NCBI GenBank assembly: GCA_029204225.1
Contig: CM055096.1
Coordinates: 40,088,970 to 40,152,969 of the forward strand
Reading direction: 5' to 3'
DNA length: 64,000 nucleotides
From: Diphasiastrum complanatum
Taxonomy: Eukaryota > Streptophyta > Lycopodiopsida > Lycopodiales > Lycopodiaceae
In this document: piece after piece, positions 58,960 through 64,000 of the stretch
How the letters are laid out: each line of letters starts with the position of its first letter
Numbering within the stretch: the stretch's first letter is position 1
Notes under the pieces: model-generated
Told to the model about the DNA's origin: nothing
Databases searched by the model: none
Seen by the model: only the letters and a program-made list of their open reading frames with translations
Position numbers and translations under genes: made by a program

Positions 58960-60135
58960 CTTCTTTTCAGAGATCTGAATCAGGCTAACTGAGTGCCTCT
59001 TGGACAGACGTCGGTTCCTGAAAAGGTAGGCTATAGACTCCTTGATATACCTCATAGGTGGTCTGCTATTTCTTGAAGATCTTCTGGGTAATAGAGGAAG
59101 TTGATCATTTCCAGCATATTGTAGTTGTTGAACTGCAACATCATCATCTTCTGATTCGCCATTGATTTGTTGTTCATCAAAAGTGGAAGAGCTTGGACCT
59201 TCAATGGGAATGGTCGACTGAGGAACTGGAAATTTCAATGTGTCAGGAGAATCTAACAGGTCGGCTACATGGGCACTGCCTTTTTCCTTGAGGTCTTGAA
59301 ACTGATCTTCGATGAAGATGACATCCTGGGTACTAAATATCTTCGACTCGATGGGATCGAACAACTTGTAGGCTTGATCTAAAGTAGTGTAGCTGATGAA
59401 AATACATTTAAAACTTTGGAAGTCGAACTTCTTCCTGAGATCACGAGGAATTTGCGCAAAAGCAGTACTTCCAAAAACTCGTAAGTTTGATAAAGAAGGT
59501 TTGATACTTGTCCAAACTTCGAATGGTGTTTTGTTTGAAAGAGCATTAGTAGGACATATGTTCTGAATATAGGTTGTTGTTGAAACAACTTCAGCCAAAA
59601 AAGGACTTCGAAAGTGTCGCATGTGATAACATGTACTTTGCCGATTCAACTAAGGTTCTGTTCTTTCTCTTAACAAGACCATTTGACTGAGGCGAATAGG
59701 AGATAATGTATTGTTGCTCAATGTTGTTGCTAAGGCAATACTCCTTGAATTCGGTGGAGATGTATTCTCCCCCATTATCTGACCTTAGTGCTTTGATTCG
59801 TTTTCCAGTTTGATTCTCAGCATGCTCTTTGAATTGTCTGAATTTGATGAAAGCCTCTGATTTCTGTTTAATGAAATAAACAACTATTCTTCTGAGAATT
59901 CGTCAATAAAAGTAATGAAGGAGTTTGCATAGGTCCACATATATCTGTATGAACAACATCTAATAGACCTTTTGTTGCATGCCTATGGTTTGATCTAAAA
60001 GGAATTCTAGCCTGCTTTCCAAATATGCAGCTATGACAAACAGGGAGATCGACCTTACCAGAAGGATAGTCGAGATCAAGAACCATGCATTGTCTGGACA
60101 TGTTCAAAACAGATGCATAATTCAAGTGTCCTAAG
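58960..60135 (-). pseudogene. Element H integrase and linker
   Basis: From 60125: VDLPVCHSCIFGKQARIPF and VVHTDICGPM (first catalytic Asp). In another frame, 59650-59900 reads ALRSDNGGEYISTEFKEYCL and the Glu region SPQSNGLVKRKNRTLVE (the Glu is replaced by Lys). 59649-59000 is the integrase tail and linker (LRVFGSTAFAQIPRDLRKKF, RRSSRNSRPPMRYI). Frame changes near 59900, 59640 and 59000. Catalytic Glu loss plus shifts make it inactive. Confidence 0.88.
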
Positions 60136-60349
60136 CAATGATGTCATAGTAATACTTTATTGACTAGAATAGAGGTCTTCAAGGCTTGACTAGACTCAGA
60201 ATAACAATGTGCCAATCTATATCAGTAACCCTGCATCTTGCCGAGTGCAAGAATTTTATTACTCCTATCAATAATTTTGCATTGATCAAATTCGAATTCT
60301 ACCTTATGACCTAAATCTGCAATTCTACTTACTGATAATAGATTTGCTT

Positions 60350-61140
60350 GGCTGCATTCTTCGCTTGGAGGATTTGACAATCTTTGATCTCATGGTTATT
60401 GCGCTTGCAATACCTTCAAAACATATTTGTCTTAGATTGTGGATTTGATGATTGTGCTTGACTTTGAGTCAGCTTCTGATTCATTGCAACCTTCTTGGAG
60501 CTTTTTTGCTTATGTTGCTTAGATCCTTTGTTGACATATAGAGCCTGAGTAGACAAAGTGTCTTGACTTCGTCTATTGTCTTCTTGCAGCAACATAGTGA
60601 TAACTCTAGTAAGAGTTAAATCTAAGTGTGTCGATATGATCATCACCCAGTTCTCATATGTAGAGGGCAAGCTTGAAAGCAATGTCATAATTGTGTCTTG
60701 ATCGTCTATGACTAATCCGGCAGTGGCCATCTGTTGCAAGAGATTCTTAAATTGGTTAATGTGGCTCTAAAAAGAATCACCATTAGACATCTTGAATGTG
60801 AAGAATTTCCTTCATAGATATATCTTAGTAGTTACATTCCTCATGTCATATGATGAAGTCAGGATGTCCCAAACGTCTTTTGACGTTTTAGCTTCAATTA
60901 TGTGTCCAATCTGTGTATATGATATATTGAGGATAATAAGTGCAAAAGCTTTACCATCCTTCAATTTTCACTTTGAGTCTTTTGTGTCGTCTTCAGGTTT
61001 TACTTCTCTACCTGTAACAACATCCCATAACTCGTTGGGGATTAGCAAGGTCTTCATCTTAAATTTCCATAAATGATAATTTGATCCATTCAATTTATTT
61101 GCAATAAGACAAGCTTTACTCTGAGAATCCATCTGGAACT
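60350..61140 (-). pseudogene. Element H gag
   Basis: 60739-60416 reads DTIMTLLSSLPSTYENWVMI and LQEDNRRSQDTLSTQALYVN, a typical gag of another copia lineage. The zinc knuckle follows as TGA-RYCKRNNHEIKDC, where the first Cys codon is a stop. Upstream, 61140-60790 carries the N-terminal half in broken frames. Confidence 0.8.
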
Positions 61141-61404
61141 TAGTCTGTTGATTATATCGATGACGCTAAGATGTAGTAATGCCAACAACAGGAAATCAAT
61201 TCTCTGATACTGAAAGGATGAACGAAACTGAAGAATATGGTATCAATTTGATATCACAAAAGATATGAAGTATTAGAGCTTTCCCTCTGATATTGAAATA
61301 GTATTATGTCTTGATAGAGATCATAGATCTGATACCGTGGCGGTTCAGATAAAGGAAATAGAAGTCTAGCACTGATACTATGATAGAAGCTCTGATATAA
61401 GAAT

Positions 61405-61421
61405 GGAATGCTCTATTACCA
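61405..61421 (-). other. Degenerate primer-binding site of element H
   Basis: The minus strand reads TGGTAATAGAGCATTCC beside the LTR start at 61422, a two-change variant of the initiator-tRNA-Met site. Confidence 0.75.
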
Positions 61422-62403
61422 TGTCAGAAATAGGATGGATAAATTGCAGCGGAAACTCCTATTTCCAATGCATGACTACGCCTATCAAAAATTGAACAAA
61501 GCAATAGTGATGGAAATTATGTCCAATCTTTAGCAACTAACTTTGAAATTGCTAGATACTAAGTGATTACATAGCCAAACATAAATTATTGAATTCTCAG
61601 ACAATTTCTATCAGTTACAAGAGCAATACAAAGATGCATGCATTCTGACATATACTGAATGCAATAAAGAAATAGTATTGATTTAGAAAAACAAATCAGA
61701 TGCTAATGAGCGCAAGACAATAGCGGATAGAAATCGTGCACTCTAAGTTGTCTCTGAGTAACTGAGAATAAGTCTGACAATAAGCAGCCTTGCTGATATG
61801 CAGTAGCGCAATAGCAACTCTAAAATAAATCATTAGAAGACTGAGCTAGAATGCTCAAGAGAGTTCAAGCTTGAAAGCTTGATAGAGAGCTAACAACAAT
61901 AATTTCTGATTGTGAATGATCTGCTTGATAAGAGCGCAGGAAGTGTCATGTAATAACACTTAGCCCCTTCACAATTCACAGTAACATTTTCAGATCTTCA
62001 GAACTTGATAATGAGATGTATGAACAGTTGATTTATACTAAGTAATTAGGTCGTCAAATGTGATTGCTAGTTGGCTAGTGTCCTGCTGACATCCCTCCAA
62101 TTCCTTCTCAAAAATTGATTGTTGATAAGCAGTGAAAAAATGGTTGTAAATAGTCTTTCTGCATAAATGAACCAAAATTGTTACTCTGCAGAAATGAACT
62201 AAAATTGCCACAGGCGACAGTGTCGCAAAAAGCGAAAAAAGGGTGACACTGTAGTCAAACTCCGTGTATTTCTGCAAACTGTGTAAAAACACTTGTAAAT
62301 CTGCAGACTGTGTAAAGACACGGGAAAATCCGCAGAATTGGATAAACAATGGATGAGGATTAAAACCGATTAGTCGATTAGTAAGAAGGAGAATAATCCA
62401 ACA
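61422..62403 (-). repeat. 5' LTR of element H
   Basis: 982 bp, tgtcagaaatagg..aataatccaaca on the plus strand (TG...CA). The outer end shares tccaaca with the element C LTR end at 21684. Similar fragments at 50390-50830 and 21040-21684. Confidence 0.88.
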
Positions 62404-62823
62404 CTTCCCAATTGGACGAATGATATGAATTTAATCTAATATCTATATTTGAGAAATTTAAAAGAAGTAAAGGTTCTTAGAACGTGAGAGATAGCTTTAA
62501 GGATTTCTGATTTGTAAATTATGGGATACCATTAGGGATCTGAACCTATGTCTCATAATTTTTCGAAATACCCTAAAACAATAAACCAATTTATTCACCC
62601 ATTAGCATTACCATTACTATAAACACTAACCACTGGTTTTGCAGATCACTCTTGCTTTAAAAATTTCCTTTGGAATTACTAATGTCCCATACCATCAGTT
62701 TTTTCTTTCAAAAAAATTCTTTGTTTCTAAAACTTTTCACCAGAAAATCAAAAAGATTATCTAGCTATATTATATCCATATATAGGATCTAATCTTCTTA
62801 CCAATTCCAACAAATGCTTCCAT
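62404..62823. other. No supported gene
   Basis: AT-rich DNA between element H and the gypsy RT fragment; nothing recognisable. Confidence 0.5.
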
Positions 62824-62900
62824 CTATTGAAGTCTCTCATGCTCCTCAAGTGATTCATTGTAGATGAAAATATCATCTAAGAATACTACTAGGCATTGAT

Positions 62901-63519
<619 letters not shown>

Positions 63520-63630
63520 TTGACTCAAGTATGGACGAGAAATATCATTCATAGACTATTGAAATAATCCAAATGTATTCATTAACCAAAAGGAAACATT
63601 TAGAATTCAAAATATCCAAAGTAATACAAT

Positions 63631-64000
63631 AATAGATATTTAATTTCTATATTTGAATCGACACAAGGAATTTCATTCCTTTTAGAAGATTCTTACCCGA
63701 CTTAACAATATTCCAGAGATCTTAAAAATCCATCTGGATTTCCCATATCGTATAGACACATCTCTCATTGGAGAACCCATAAATTTTGTTCCTTATGGAT
63801 AACAATAATCCATTTATGAAATGGTGAATCGCCAAGAAGACCCACTCATGGTTATTAACACATCATGATTCCCTTATAGTTAGTAATAAGGTTTCCAAAT
63901 CCCTTCCATCTGAGAGTTCCAACTCTAGGGATAGTCATTGAGCAACAGAACAGATGTGATCCATGTATTACTTCTCGTTCCTCATATCACAATTCACAGT
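63631..64000. other. Probably further decayed gypsy pol, not resolvable
   Basis: On the minus strand this is where the earlier RT blocks should lie, but stops in all frames leave no motif I can support. Confidence 0.3.

Larger units (their letters stand above)
57771..62403 (-). mobile_element. Decayed copia element H with 982-bp 5' LTR
   Basis: On the minus strand: LTR (61422-62403), degenerate primer site, gag, integrase, linker, reverse transcriptase, and the beginning of RNase H, ending near 57771 without a 3' LTR. Many stops and frame changes. A half-copy of the 378-bp MITE (58288-58423) sits at the catalytic box of RT, with part of RT deleted beyond it. Same family as element C. Confidence 0.9.

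Overview
This window looks like repeat-dominated plant nuclear DNA. The evidence is many Ty1/copia retrotransposons primed by initiator-tRNA-Met, decayed Ty3/gypsy and LINE pieces, short non-autonomous DNA transposons, long (GA/CT)n tracts and one exon of a plant glutamate-receptor-like gene. The low GC, the stacked insertions and the long intergenic space suit a large-genome land plant. A fern or other non-angiosperm is my guess; nothing in the sequence proves it.

Layout. 1-1600: a frame-broken ORF of unknown function (minus). 2.7-3.4 kb: gypsy integrase end (minus). 3.5-5.2 kb: (GA)n-bearing LTR remnants, one with a tRNA-Asp primer-binding site. 5.3-7.0 kb: spliced-looking gene with a Ulp1-like (C48) protease signature (plus). 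7.2-14.6 kb: an unrecognised spliced gene (minus) whose putative intron received complete copia element A (7978-14205, TSD aagaa). Just beyond its upstream exon lies copia element B (14645-18427, TSD tgaag), a non-autonomous gag-only type. 20.9-30.9 kb: a pile of broken copia elements C, D, E and F. E and F are fused tail to tail, and C and F each carry a 378-bp MITE that inserted with no target duplication. 31-39 kb: paired ORF remnants, a GTAC-rich tandem repeat, an LTR with a CT tract, another unrecognised spliced gene, and a striking cluster of palindromes (38.56-39.08 kb). 39.7-42.6 kb: unidentified coding remnants, a second GTAC-rich tandem repeat and a compound (AT)n(GA)n tract. 43-47.6 kb: remnants of a DDE-transposase-like gene on both strands plus an unknown ORF. 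50.4-52.8 kb: an LTR fragment and a LINE 3' half. 53.07-53.33 kb: first exon of a glutamate receptor-like gene. 54.3-54.6 kb: a GC-rich foldback. 55.1-62.4 kb: copia protease fragment, an isolated LTR and decayed copia element H (minus). 62.8-63.6 kb: gypsy reverse transcriptase interrupted by a solo LTR with a matching target duplication.

No operon-like organisation exists. The content is best read as an insertion history. The two elements with paired, equal-length LTRs (A and B) are the most recent. B keeps a 525-codon gag-protease ORF but no usable pol, so it would need enzymes from a partner. No rRNA, tRNA or CRISPR array was found. The best candidates for something new are the gag-only element B, the zero-TSD MITE family, the palindrome cluster and the LTR-borne microsatellites.
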